A DNA stretch of 64,000 nt from Warburgia ugandensis (GCA_035236585.1 CP141132.1:44023880-44087879), one strand, 5' to 3'; numbered from the stretch's first letter, positions 47,946 to 60,149 are shown. Program-made: numbers and translations. The notes: generated by a model from the sequence alone, not told the origin.

Positions 47946-50900
47946 TGATGAACTCATAACCTTTGAAAATAGCCCACCCCCAGACTTAAAGTAAACATTG
48001 TCTTCAGTTTTTAGAACTAAAATCATGGACAAATAAAATAATAAACCTAAGAGATAGGATAGGAATAATTGCACAAACATTCTGATGATGGAATACAAAC
48101 TTGATAATGTGAACAATAAAATACGACATAGTGTAAAAGGAATGCTAATGAGAATGCAAACTTCTAAACCTACACTAATATAAAATAGACATGCTATGAA
48201 CTTCATTTAGATAAACAGGACCGTAAAGGGACATATCCTCCTCTACATTAGGGTTCCTAATTTCTAGGAAAGGTTTTAGCCTATGATCATTGAATTTAGA
48301 GATGAGTCGATCTTTCTCAATCTCTATTACTCCAAGAGGATAAACAGTGTGTACAATGAGAGGGCCAATCCATTAAGATTTTTGTTTCTCTATAAAGAGA
48401 TGGAAGCTCAAGAGGACCTTTTGACCAGGTATGAAAGATTTCCTCAAAATATGTCTATCACAAACCAATTTCATTCAATCCTTATACTACTTGGTTGTAT
48501 CATAGGCATTTCTCTTAATCTCCTCCAACTCTTGTAGTTGGAGTTTCTGATGAGCACCTACTTTAGTGAAATTGAAGTTGAGTTGTTTAATTGCCCAATA
48601 AGCTTTATGCTTTAACGCAATTGATAGATGACATGCTTTTTCATACATTAGTTAGTAGGGTGACATGCCATTGGGAGTCTTGAAAGTAGTAAGGTAATCT
48701 AGAGTGCATCACTAAGTTGTAAAGACCAATCTTTATGATTAGGATTTACAACCTTCTCTAAAATGTTCTTGATCTCCCTATTGGACACCTAGTCCAATAG
48801 CTTGGGGATGGTAAGGCATTGTAACTCTATGGATTACAGCATATCCTTTCATTAAACCTTCAAAATCTTGACTAATAATAATGTGTGGAATACTAAAATG
48901 TGCAAACATATTATCTTTTAAAAATTAGACCACCACCTTGTAGAAATTTGTTTTGCATGCTACAACCTATACCCATTTAGACACATAGTCACCCATAAGA
49001 ATATATAAATATACAAAAGAATTAAAAAATGGGCCCATAAAATAATGCCCCATACATTCAAAAGTTCCACATTTAGTATAGGGTTTAAGGGCATCTATTT
49101 CTATGTCCCATGCTTCCTAACTTTTGACAACAGTCATATGTCATGCAATAAGCATGTGAATCCTTGAAAATAATTGGCCAATAAAATCCACATTGCAAAA
49201 TCTTTGCCGCAGTCTTTCTTGCACTAAAGTGACATCCACAAGTATGATCATGACAAGAGGAGAGAATACTATTGTGGTTACTATTAGGAACACATATTCT
49301 AATAATTTGGTTGGGAGAATACATGAATAAGTATGGATCATCCCAAAAGAAACACTTTATCGTACCTAAAAATTTAGATTTATCTTGTTTGCATCAAATG
49401 TGATGGCATTTGAATAGTTACAAGAATATTAACAATGTCTGCAAACCAATTCAACTAAGAAACTTGTAATAGTTGTTCATCTGAAAAAGACTCAGTTATG
49501 GGTACTAGTTCACTAGTAGACTCTACTATTAACCTAGATAAATGGTCTACTACCACATTTTTGGAACCTTTCTTATCCCAAATCTTATTGTCAAACTCCC
49601 ATAGTAGTAATATTTAACGTATCGATTGAGGTTTAGCATCTTTCTTAGATAAAAGATACTTCAAGGCAGCATGGTTTGAATAGATTATAAACTTGTATTT
49701 TAAGAGATAAGATCTATATTTATCCAATGCGAACACAACAACCAACTCTTTTTTTATGGTGGAGTAGTTAAGTTGGGCGTTATTCAAAATCTTGCTAACA
49801 TAGTATATCACATGGGGTAATTTTACAATATGTTGGAACAAAATAGGACCGAACACGTAATAAGAAGTATCACACACTACTTCAAATATTTCAAATGGTG
49901 CATTCCAATTTGGTGGTTGAATGATAGGTGTAGAGGTTAGTTTAGCCTTTGTCATCATTCTTGACTACCATGACACAAAATTTCTTAGTTACAACTTGAA
50001 CTGGACTAACTTAAGAACTATCAAAGATGTAACAGCTTCAACACATGTACTCTTACTACTTCCTTCATATGAGGGTTAAACCTCCTTTGTATTTCCCTAA
50101 TTGGTTTGCCATTGTCCTCAAAATGGATACAATTCATGCAGATGGTTTGACTTATTCTCTTAATATCTACTATTGACCACCTTATAGATGTCATATATTC
50201 TATGAGAACATTAAGTAGCTTGCCTTCCCACTCTTCATCTAAATTGTACTCGATGATTACAATCAAGGTCTTAGATGACCTAAAAACATATATTTAAAAT
50301 TGTCAAGAAAAGGTTTTAAGTCAAGAGTAGGGGGTTTCTTAGTAGTTGGGACATTGCTAGTATCAAGAAGCATAAGTGGCTCCACTTTAGCTTTTCCATT
50401 TAGAAGTGTTTAATATAAGTAAAGTATTTAGTAGTGCATTCACTTCATTAATGGAATTGTCTATATCAAGATTCTCATTAAAATGAGATAGAAGAATTGC
50501 AAGTGGATCAGAGTTGGAGATGTAAGGAAGGTATCATGGACATGACTATAAATCATATTAACTTCAAAGAATCTATGAAGTCCAAATGTTGCTTAGCATT
50601 AAAGACATTGAACTTAATCTTCATGTTGTTGAAAGACAATTTCATGATTCCACTCCTATAATTAATGATTACATTAGAGGTGGCCAAAAAGGATCATCTA
50701 AAAATGATAGGAATTTGATTACCAAGATCTGATACAGGCTAGGTATCTACAAAAATAAAGTCTACAGGAAATAAAAACTCATCAACCTGACTACTACATC
50801 CTCAAACACACCACACAAACTTTTTACTTACCCATTTGCTAATTGTAATGTCGTTGTAGTCAGATTCATCTCACCCAAGCCTATTTGCAAATAGACTGAA

Positions 50901-51438
50901 TATGGCAATAGGTTTACACTACCCCCTTAGTCAAGCAATGCCCTATCAATTGTGTTTTTCCCTATCATGCATGACATAGTAGGGCACCTAAGATCTTCAT
51001 AATTCTATAGGGTGTTGTGCTATATAATTGACCTCACTTGCTTTGGGAGAAAATATTTGTTTTGCACACTAAGCCTTCACTTCTATATGCAAAGATCCTT
51101 CAGAAATTAGGCATAAGTAAGGTATTTCTTTAATGGCATTAACAAATGAAATGCTTATATTCACCTATTTGACCATATCTCTTATCTCATGAAAATTGAA
51201 GCTCTTCCTTGACAAGTTGAGTCTTTGAGGGTAGGGAACCTGGGAATATATGGTGCATTAGGAAGGGGCTTAGAGGAAGAGGTAGATGGTTGAGCCTTCT
51301 CTTTACACTTTTGAGATTTTATAGGCTTCTCGTTTTCCTCAATTATTGAGGACTCCTTAGGTAGGCCTACCTTATTATCATTATGCTTTTCACTCCTAAG
51401 GGTAGCAATCTATTGGGCTTATTCTTGAAAATTTTGGT
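47946..51438 (-). pseudogene. T4 gag end, protease, RT, RNase H and integrase remnant, broken
   Basis: Minus-strand fossil. From right to left: gag end (about 51060-51438), protease (about 50650-51000), start of reverse transcriptase (50021-50266, with I-R-E-I-Q-R-R-F-N-P-H-M-K-E-V-V), RNase H (49614-49958, with Y-Y-V-S-K-I-L-N-N-A-Q-L-N-Y-S-T-I-K-K-E-L), integrase zinc finger (49085-49324) and integrase C-terminal end (about 48250-48540). The post-integrase landmark (attgtcttcag) is near 47998. The element is broken in many places and shorter than T3. Its right part is the counterpart of T2 (19571-21546). Confidence 0.78.
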
Positions 51439-53203
51439 TGTTGTGATGTTTTAAACACTTGCAAGCTCATGAATTGATTATAGTACAACATGCTAGTGAA
51501 GTTGATCCCACAAGGAATCAAATGGGTTGTGTACATGAATTTAAAAAAATAATCATGTAAAAATAACTCAAGAGAACATTCAGCAACAAAGATTGAATCA
51601 AGACTGGTCAACATGTATTTCATTCAAAGAAAATTTTACAAGGATGGTGAGCACTATTCATGGAGTGTGCGCACCACGATTACATCATATAAAACTCAAA
51701 TTAAACCTTCAATACAATCTTCTAATACCTCTTAGTATAGAAAACATGATATTCAAGGGTGATCCAATAGAAAGAAAAGGTGAATCTTGAAGAATGCTAA
51801 GGAAAAACAAGCTGGAAAAGGACTGAATTCAAGGACTTAAGCAATGCAAAGAAGAAAATAACTTGGCAAACATTTAAGGAAGAGAAGTAACCTTGGATTG
51901 AAGCAAGTTATTGAAGAGGAACAATCAAATATTTTAATGTGAAAAGCTTGAGCAATGCAATGGCAAAAGACGTGAATAGCAAGGGAGAAGAGTGGGAGAT
52001 GTCTCCCCCCTTGCAAAACTAGTTCTATATGCCCCATTGGTGGCTTTATGAACTTCAATTTTTGATAAGATAATGCCCCCCCCTACAAGTAAGGAAGAGA
52101 TGATGTGTGATGAGGTGGCTTTTGAATCAACTTTTGATGGTAAGATGATGGACTCTATGGGTGACATGTGTCACATCTTAAAAGGGGAATGAGATGCCAA
52201 TTTCTTAGGGATTTGGCACAGAATTCCCAGCTCCCTTGGTATCTCATGTGGAGTCCCTAGGACGTAGAGGAGAAGGAGAAATAAGATAAAGATGGTGAGG
52301 GAGATAAGGATAGGATGATGAGGTGGGTAGCTAGGTGGTTTCCTAAGAAGATGGGGCCCATCTTTTACCTATATAGATGCCCCCCACTTGGCCTAAATCG
52401 TGGATAACATAGGTTGAGGTGGAGTGAGGGAAAATAGTGAGAGAAAAAAAAAAATTATAGGTGGCCTCTTTTCAATGGTCCACATGCTTACTTGTTTTTC
52501 TAAAAGATAATCACCTAATTATCTTCTTAGAATCCACTTTTAATTAAGGATAATTAGGTAAATTCTCCTCCAATAACATTGCTCCATGTAGCTAGGCTCA
52601 AATGGCTTGATGGTTTGCTTTGAGAGCTCATTGGCTTGGCTTCATGGCTAGTTTTTGGGGCTCTTTTGGCTTGGCTTGGTGGCTTAACCCCTTGGCTTTG
52701 ATGGCTGGCTAAGCTCCTTGGCTTTTCACATTCTTTATGGCTTACATGCCTTGGGTGACTTAAGTGAATCTCATGAAAAGGTGACGGACGTTGCCTGGCT
52801 TGTGGATGGGCCCACTTTAGTCACCTTTGACTTCTCCAATTCCATACTTTTCTTAGCTTAGAGTGATCTTAATCCTTGAACTCACCTTAGATTGATGATA
52901 TTTAGGCTTTGACACAATCTTTTGATCTTAATCTTCAATTTTCATCTCAATTGATCTCAGCCGTCGAATCATCATCTCAACTCCTACAAAGGATGAAAAC
53001 TATAATTAAATCTTAAAATAATATGGTTAATAACATAATTACCCTAGAATAGCCTCTAAACCTATAAATTATCAAATATTTGGTTTATTAGGTCAAAAAT
53101 ACATGTGTTATAATTTTTGGCCAAAAACCTTAATTTAAAGCTATAAGTTATAACACATGGACAACTAATTGGGTGATTTTTATACAATTTTGGACACTTA
53201 TCA
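51439..53203 (-). repeat. Athila-like LTR (family A) inserted in T4 gag
   Basis: On its own strand it starts TGATAAGTGTCC at 53203 and ends in the tail motif at 51439. Flanks are ttggt (51434-51438) and ttgga (53204-53208), a five-base duplication with one difference. Gag sequence lies on both sides. It is 1765 bp, homologous to 21547-23351 and to the T1 LTR, but keeps a different part of the family consensus than 21547-23351 does. As it stands it is a solo LTR. Its left junction is shared with 21547, so it may once have been the other LTR of T3. Confidence 0.82.
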
Positions 53204-54489
53204 TTGGACTTTTAATGAATTTTCAATCTTAAACTGCCCTTGAGGGTTTGGTATTGGCTGACTAGGCAATTTACCTTTCTCCCTTTCACTTAAAATAGTA
53301 GAAAACTGGCCCATTTGATACTCCAATTTTGTAATAGATTGTGAATTGGCCCATAGATTTTGTATTATGTCATTCTGAAGTTGTAACGAACTCTTAATAA
53401 ATAAATTGAGGGTCTCTTCAATGGACGGTTTCTTTGGTTGTTGTGGAAACTATTGAGGAGGCTGCTGCTTTGGCATTGTGGTATGAGGAAAAGGTTGAGG
53501 AGGGGGAATTCTAGCTGGACCCCCTTAATGATAATCCTTTGACCAAGAAATTTTTTGATATGTAGGCCTTCTAGTATTGTAGGTCTTAGAATGTGGGTTT
53601 TTGCTAGGATTTCAAAATGCATTCATTGCATTCACTTGCTTTTAGAAGTATTTAGGAAAAGTAGAGCTAGATGGGCACGATGTAGTAGGATGTATCAGAC
53701 TAAACAAACCTTAGATTGAGGTTGCATAGAAGATCCATTAGTTATCAACTTTATAGGCAAATACGTCGATTTTATCAACTTTATAGGCAAATACATCTAT
53801 TTTACTATACAAATCTAGTGTGGTCCCTATCTCCTATAAGGCTCCCTTCTTTTAAGGTGTTGAGTTTCTTTCCATCCTTGTAGAGTAATCCAATCACTAG
53901 AAATTTTCAAAAAGAGTCTCGAAGAAATTTTAGGCCTCCACATCACTATTTGTCATGAATGCCCCACCACTAGTGGCATGTATCATATGTCAGTTGTGTG
54001 GTGTCAAACATTAGTAGAAATTTCTACCTACTATTGCTTTTTGAAGCCATGGTGTAGACATTTTAGTAACAAGTCCTTTCACCTTTCTAAGAATTCATAG
54101 AAATGCTCACCCTCTTTTTTTATTGAAAATTTCTTTTTTCTCTGCTAAGGGTGCTAGTTTTGTGAATTGAGAAAAACATATTTAAGAATTTCCTAGATAG
54201 TTGTTCCCATGTTGTGATGGACCCTACCTCTAAGAAGTTGAGCCATGCCTTCACCTTATCCTTCAAAGAGAAGGGGAACAATATCAACCTAATAGAATCA
54301 TTTGAAAAGTTATTGTATTTGAAGATAGCACAGATATCAAGGACTTGGCTGACATGATGATACTGGTCCTCCTTATCTATATAAGACGATGAGTTACACT
54401 AGACAAGGATAAAGTAGTCTCTCAATGGATCAACTTCTACTATTTAGTGAATGTGTATTGAGATGGACTTGATTCCTGAACCCTTGCCT
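53204..54489 (-). pseudogene. T4 gag (Athila/Tat type), broken
   Basis: Minus-strand fossil upstream of the LTR insertion. The part next to the LTR contains Q-M-G-Q-F and S-E-R-E-K-G-K-L-P-S-Q-P-I-P-N-P segments, usual in gag of this lineage. The stretch at about 54120-54330 has the K-D-K-V-K-A-W-L-N-F-L-like capsid segment. The order and spacing agree with T3 gag (46102-47198 and 28562-29233). It is broken in several places. Confidence 0.75.
53742..53801. repeat. 30-bp tandem duplication in T4 gag
   Basis: Two adjacent 30-bp units (53742-53771 and 53772-53801) contain ttatcaactttataggcaaa and differ at two or three positions. No counterpart is seen in T3 gag. Confidence 0.9.
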
Positions 54490-55165
54490 ATTGATCTATT
54501 TAATCTTAGGTCTTAAAATACTAAGTTTAGATTCAACGATCGACAGCCGTGAATACACTGTTATTGTTACAATTGATTCAACATTGTATACAATGAAAAA
54601 TGCTTTTAGACTAAATTATGAAGATCCTCAACTAAATGATGTAACCTATATGGGAATATGATTCACAATCAAGGACACAATAAATCTAATCCTAAAGCAA
54701 AAAAGCTGAAATTTTATTTTTCTTGAATTTATGTACGGGAAGTAGCATTTAGATTAATACTAACCTAAATAGCTCCTCTTTTAGTCTTATCTTACTACTT
54801 ATCAGTTACATTTTAACATAATATAGTCATAGGTAATCTAGTCATTGAGTGTGTTGGCAGAGCTAGTCATTTAAATAATAATGTAAGTGATTAAGTAGGG
54901 GTCACTAGAGTGACAATAATCTGGCTCCTTCTAAGAGGGCCCTATGAGCTCGTGGGCCACTAGTTATCCATAGACAATCTAATCATTGAGTGTGTTAGCA
55001 GAGCTAGTCAGTTAAATACCAATGCAAGTGATTAAGTAGAGGTCATTAAAGTGATAGTAATCTGGTTCCTCTAAGAGGGCATTATGAGCTCGTGGGCTAC
55101 TATAGGTGTCTTCTAATTAATTTTAAATTAATTGTTGGAAGGCTAAAGTGCATTAGGTGATGATT
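54490..55165 (-). mobile_element. T4 leader (inner part) with 141-bp tandem duplication
   Basis: This is the untranslated leader between the primer site and gag of T4, continuing at 59526 beyond a solo LTR. It holds two 141-bp units, about 54826-54966 and 54967-55103, that share a tcattgagtgtgtt segment and a cctctaagagggc-like segment and differ at about one base in seven. T1 and T3 have a single unit (for example 11150-11200). There is no gene here. Confidence 0.75.
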
Positions 55166-58100
55166 TGTGACAACCCAGGTTTTTAAAAATAGTTTTTCAT
55201 GTTTGTTTTCAAAAGATGGAGCTCCAAAATTTTAAAAACCCAAAATAATGCAAGATATTTTCTTTGAAATTAATTTTCAAAAGTCTGGATGTCACTTTCA
55301 CTCTCATTCTATACACATGTATAATTTATCTATAAAATAGATTTCTCCTAATTTAATAATAGAAATTTATTTATTGAAAACAAGACCCATCTAGAGTTTC
55401 ATTTACATAGTCCCTATAATTATTATATGAAATGTCCAAAGTTTACAATTCAAATAACTAACTACACAATACAAAAATTTAAATAAAATGTTTACTAATG
55501 AATAGTCATATGGTTGCTGGACTCCCCCTGTTGTATCCATCTTCTCTTGTCCATTTGTATCTGAGATATTGTAAACATTCAAATATTTACAATATCATAG
55601 CAAGCTATGTTTGGTAGGGGATTTAAGAAGCATATGAAATTTAAATATGAGATATGAATTGACAATTCCTCAATAATTCAAATATCCACGTCCATCACAT
55701 TCATTTTTAATGGAATTTAAAACATGATTTATAATTCAATAATTCCTTGATAATTCAAATATCTATATTCATCAATTTTCATTTGAATAAAATAAATCAA
55801 TTTCCATGAACAATACTTTGTATAGCAAGTCTACCTTGTAATTACCCATGTGAAAATTTTAATAATTCATATATAATTATACCATATATATAATAATTCT
55901 TAAAATCATACAAAATTATTAATGTCATCAATAAGAATATCATAATATCGATTCATAGACTATACTGGGTCCAATATCCATACCCCTCACCATATGGGGT
56001 CCATAATCATCTAGCTTTTGTTGGTATAATATCGTAACATTCAAGATCCATACCCCTCACTATATAGGGTCCTTAATCATCCAACCTTTATTGGTGTCAC
56101 AATATCCATTCATACACATATTGGTAATGAGCTCATACCAGGCATATCATAATGCCACATCACAAGGCATATCATCGTGCCATATCACATCATGCAATAC
56201 CATTAGCACCACAATGTAAAAAATATAAAAACTACTATGCTGCAGTCTAATCCATATTAGCACTCCTAGATGACTGCCTAGGTAATCCACTAATACCATA
56301 GTGGAAATACATAATATCACTACCTATATGGGGAGACAAAACTTTCACATTAGTGGCCTTCTGATAATTGCCCCACCCAACTTTTAGCCCCTTTTGACTA
56401 AGGTATCCATACATATATATCATCAATTTCGGAGAGTGGGTAACCAACCCTCATACTCTCCTACCATAGCATCCCTAGGCATATGCCTATCAAAAATAAA
56501 ACTCTCAGGCCTCCATGCCTGGATGTAAAATAATGATATTAGTAGGTGTTTTGTCTATCAATGTATAAAATCCATAATTATATCATCGTCCTCATTTATT
56601 CAAGAATGTAATTTATCAATCTAAATTCATGAATAAACATATGATATAATTGGTACCTGTGTAATAAGAATATAATTTCATGGACATACAGATAATTTAA
56701 ATTCAAATCATGTTGTTCAGATAATGGTCACATAATTATAAGCATGTGATCATTATATCATTCTAATTACCTCATTACACATCTTAAACAATTAAAGCAT
56801 ATCAATTTGCAATTATCCTATATAATGAATAATTTAAATTCTATAAATTTTATAATATCAAATAAGATTGTGTTTAGAACACAGATATTGTAATTTAGAA
56901 ACATGCATTCTTAAGATTCCACTTACCTCGTAACGAGTAGCCAATCCTTTCAAAATTGTACTCCTTTTTGGACGAGTAATCTAGTATATCCGCCAAATTA
57001 CATGTATAATACATTGTTATTTTCTTTGTTTTAATAATACCTTTGATTATTTCATTCTTGATCATCATAAATTTAGATGATCTTGCATTTTATCTTTCCT
57101 GATCGTGGTCATATCTCTTTATGGTTTATCTGTTCATTTGATTTTGGTTGTTGATCATCAATGTTATAGTCTTGATAGCTTGATATATCTTATACTTGAC
57201 TAATTTGTCCTCTACAAATAGTTTTAATTATATTAAAATTATTGATTTATAAATTTGATGATTGGATCATCTTTTGATCAGGTAGATTTAGGGTTACTAA
57301 CTATCTTCTATATCAATTCTAATTTATCTCAATGTTAAGAGTATATCTAACTGTTAAATTATTTTAATTGTTCAATCTACAACTCAATTAGATGTAATTA
57401 GACTAAATTTTAGTATTTCACTTTATTTGATTACACATTTGAAATTTTGGTATTGATCTAATATCCAAATCTAACTTTGATCTTTCAAATCTACAATTTT
57501 GATCTTAATCAATGTTTCAGATCACATATTTGGATGATCTGATTATGATATTAGTCTTAATAGCCTACTATATGATATAGAGTTGACTTGACCTCCTCCA
57601 ATGAAGGGATACTCGTAAGCTTCTGATTATCAACCTGAGTAAGCAATGAAGGAATCACATCCAATAGCTTGTAATCAATTATATGAGATTCAGTTTTTAA
57701 CATGTTTTCAAGGAACCTTGCAGCTGCAGTCCCAATAGCCTCCCTATCTTCCAACCAATTGTCTCCGCTATCGTCAAATTTGAGATATGATATTCCTCCT
57801 CTAATTGGCTTCCACAGTGGCATGAAAAGACTTCGAATTTTTATCACCTTCTTTTTGATCGTAGATAAAGACTGAAACCATCAATCATTTCTTAGGGTCT
57901 AATCATCTTTGATTTGATCAATCTATGCAATTTTATAGTTTTTGGGTCATAATTAGTTTAAACTATTCTTTGATCTTAAATTTTCTTGTATTACTAGGTC
58001 TACGTCATCAAAACAAATCCAACAAACCTTTTCAATCATAAATTGGACTTGTATAGCCCTCTAGATCAAAGATTTTGTGTTTTAGATCATTTAAACATTC

Positions 58101-58699
58101 AGGATTAAGTTCGTAAAAAAAATATAGGAAATAATTGTCATTGGACATACTAGAACGAGACATGCATTCTAGAATGCATCTTTGCATTTTGGTGACCAAA
58201 ACACATTGTGGGATTTTCGCGGTTCCTAAGATGTTGTAGCATCCCAGTTGAACTGTGACTACCTTGCATGCGTTGCTTAGACCTTCGTTGGATCACACAT
58301 CTCCAAGATGTGTTTTAGGACACCTCTTGGTAGTAGAAAACCTAAAGGTTGGTGAGACAGTCTGATCTAGACCATTGAATCACCTACCATCAGATCTATG
58401 CCTAGGATTCATTTTATTTTGTACTATTTTTACAAATTTGTGGGTTTTAATGTCTCACAAGTTCATCAGATGGCTCAGATCTTCCATTTGAGCTATCCTT
58501 GAGGTGGTTCCCACTTGGATCCACCAAATCTATTTTCACCAGTAGATTGCTGGCTGGTGAGAACTGATCTGCCAGATATAGGGCAAAAAAAGAGTTGAAA
58601 AGGAAAAGTTTGGAGGAAGAAATTCCTAGAATGATCGAAGGAGAAGAAGCCGGTAATTCTTGCTGCATGCAGAAGTTGTTCTGTGCCTGCTGGTGAATC

Positions 58700-59060
58700 G
58701 AGTTGTTGGAGAATGGAAAGGAAAGAGGCAACCAGAGAGGAAAGGAGGAAAGGGAAAGGGAAAAAGAAAAAAGAATGGGGAAAGAAAAAAGGGAAAAGGA
58801 AAGGGAGCCAATGCCAAAGGAGGAAATAGGGAAAGGGGTCCTAACAGGGTGCATGTGTTGGAGAAGAATAGGCAAAGGAGGCTGGACGAGGAGGGGTTTG
58901 TTTGTCGGGCCTAAGGAAGGTGAATCTAAGGACGCACTAACCTCTCTACATGTTTGATATGCTTGGCAAGAGAGAGGAGAGAGAGAAAGAGAAAGGGAAG
59001 AAGGAGGAAAGAGAAAGAGAAAGAGAAAGAGAAAGAGAAGAGGAAACAGAGGAAGAGATC
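58700..59060. repeat. GA-rich tract with GAAAGA hexamers
   Basis: About 360 bases of almost pure purine on the plus strand, with regular GAAAGA units near 59008-59040. On the strand of the LTR it is a pyrimidine-rich leader directly after the TATA-like site. It is broken up by less biased sequence near 58840-58960. Confidence 0.85.
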
Positions 59061-59089
59061 TAAGGAAAATTCATATAAATTTTTACACC

Positions 59090-59099
59090 TATTTATATA
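59090..59099 (-). promoter_or_regulatory. TATA-like site of the 55166-59520 solo LTR
   Basis: The minus strand reads tatataaataggtg around 59099-59086. The CT-rich leader begins about 30 bases downstream, the same order as in the Tekay LTRs. The role is inferred. Confidence 0.55.
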
Positions 59100-59525
59100 T
59101 TTAGTTTTTTATATATTTATCTATTTTATCTTGTATTTACTTTTATTATTTTATTAACAAGTAGGTTAGTCATGACTATAGCTGTAACCTTTACAAAGTC
59201 TTATAATTGATGATACATGGCTCACTTAACTTTGTTGTGGAGCCCACATAAAAGTAAAACTACCATTTTATCGATATTCAATAAAATTAGATTCTAAAAA
59301 TTGAGAAAATTATGAATTTGTCATTTAACTCCAATTTTAGTGTTCTTTACATCTTTGGACTCATTTTTCATGTATAATTAAATATTCATATTTCAACTCC
59401 TAATTTCATTTCTATAAAATATCAATTTATTGGAATCTCTAATTCCAGTTCCATTTTCAAAATTTTCAATTTGCACATTTAATCAATCAAATAAATTCAA
59501 AGAAATTTGGGCTTGTTACATGATT

Positions 59526-60149
59526 AACCTAGGTGGGGCAAGTGGTGGTGATAAAATCCACCTTTGATCATGTAGGGGTTATTGCCCTTACTAATTTATT
59601 TGTCATTTTCATGGCAGTTTGGTCTTCATATATATTACCTTAAAGCAACAAACGTGCCCAAAAAATGTAGTAAAATGTGCTTAAGTAATGCAACAATCCC
59701 AAAATGCAACAGTTAAAGCATTATATGATATTATCTACCATCCAAAATGCAAACAAAATTAATATGTAGACCCTAATCTAGGAAATGTAAGAGTTTGGAT
59801 GCTTACAGTGCTATATGTGTGAATTCATGTACAAGCCACCTCCTCTTCTAGGTTAGGATGGTTCACCCTTGACCTGTATTATTACAATCCTTTTTTAAAT
59901 GAATCACATTTTAATAAAATTATAATTACATCCTCACTACAATTCTCTCAAAACTAAAAATGTAAGCTATCCTAATTTGTCCTCCAAGTCTTTCTCTGAA
60001 TTCCTACAAAAATAAAAATAAAATTGAATGTCATAAATCATAGGAATTAGAGAAAATATGAAAAAAATAGAACTAAAACATATGCAATTCTAAACTATGA
60101 CTAGTGGTAAAGTTACTTAACCTAGATTCCAACTAAAATTTTGTTATGT
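59526..60149 (-). mobile_element. T4 leader (outer part)
   Basis: Noncoding leader between the primer site and the solo LTR. It matches the T1 leader at 11290-12000, including the ggggttattgcccttactaa segment near 59572 and the stretch near 59870-59890 with a run of cctgtattattacaa. No open frame of note. Confidence 0.7.

Larger units (their letters stand above)
55166..59520 (-). repeat. Solo LTR, diverged Tekay-type (4355 bp)
   Basis: The plus strand starts tgtgacaacccagg and ends gggcttgttaca. It is flanked by the perfect 5-bp duplication tgatt (55161-55165 and 59521-59525). The part at about 56220-56520 is clearly similar to 30020-30290 of the Tekay LTR, so it is a diverged relative of that family. 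It has a TATA-like site near 59090-59099 and a long GA-rich tract (CT-rich on its own strand) at about 58700-59060. It was inserted into the T4 leader. No internal region remains. Short lysine/glutamate-rich open frames in the GA tract are not genes. Confidence 0.92.

Noticed and set aside
58660-58957. Two overlapping 84-residue lysine/glutamate-rich open frames, possible basic nuclear protein
   Set aside because: They lie in a GA-rich tract of a solo LTR, where any frame gives K, E, R and G. Two frames over the same bases show the same bias, which points to composition and not coding.
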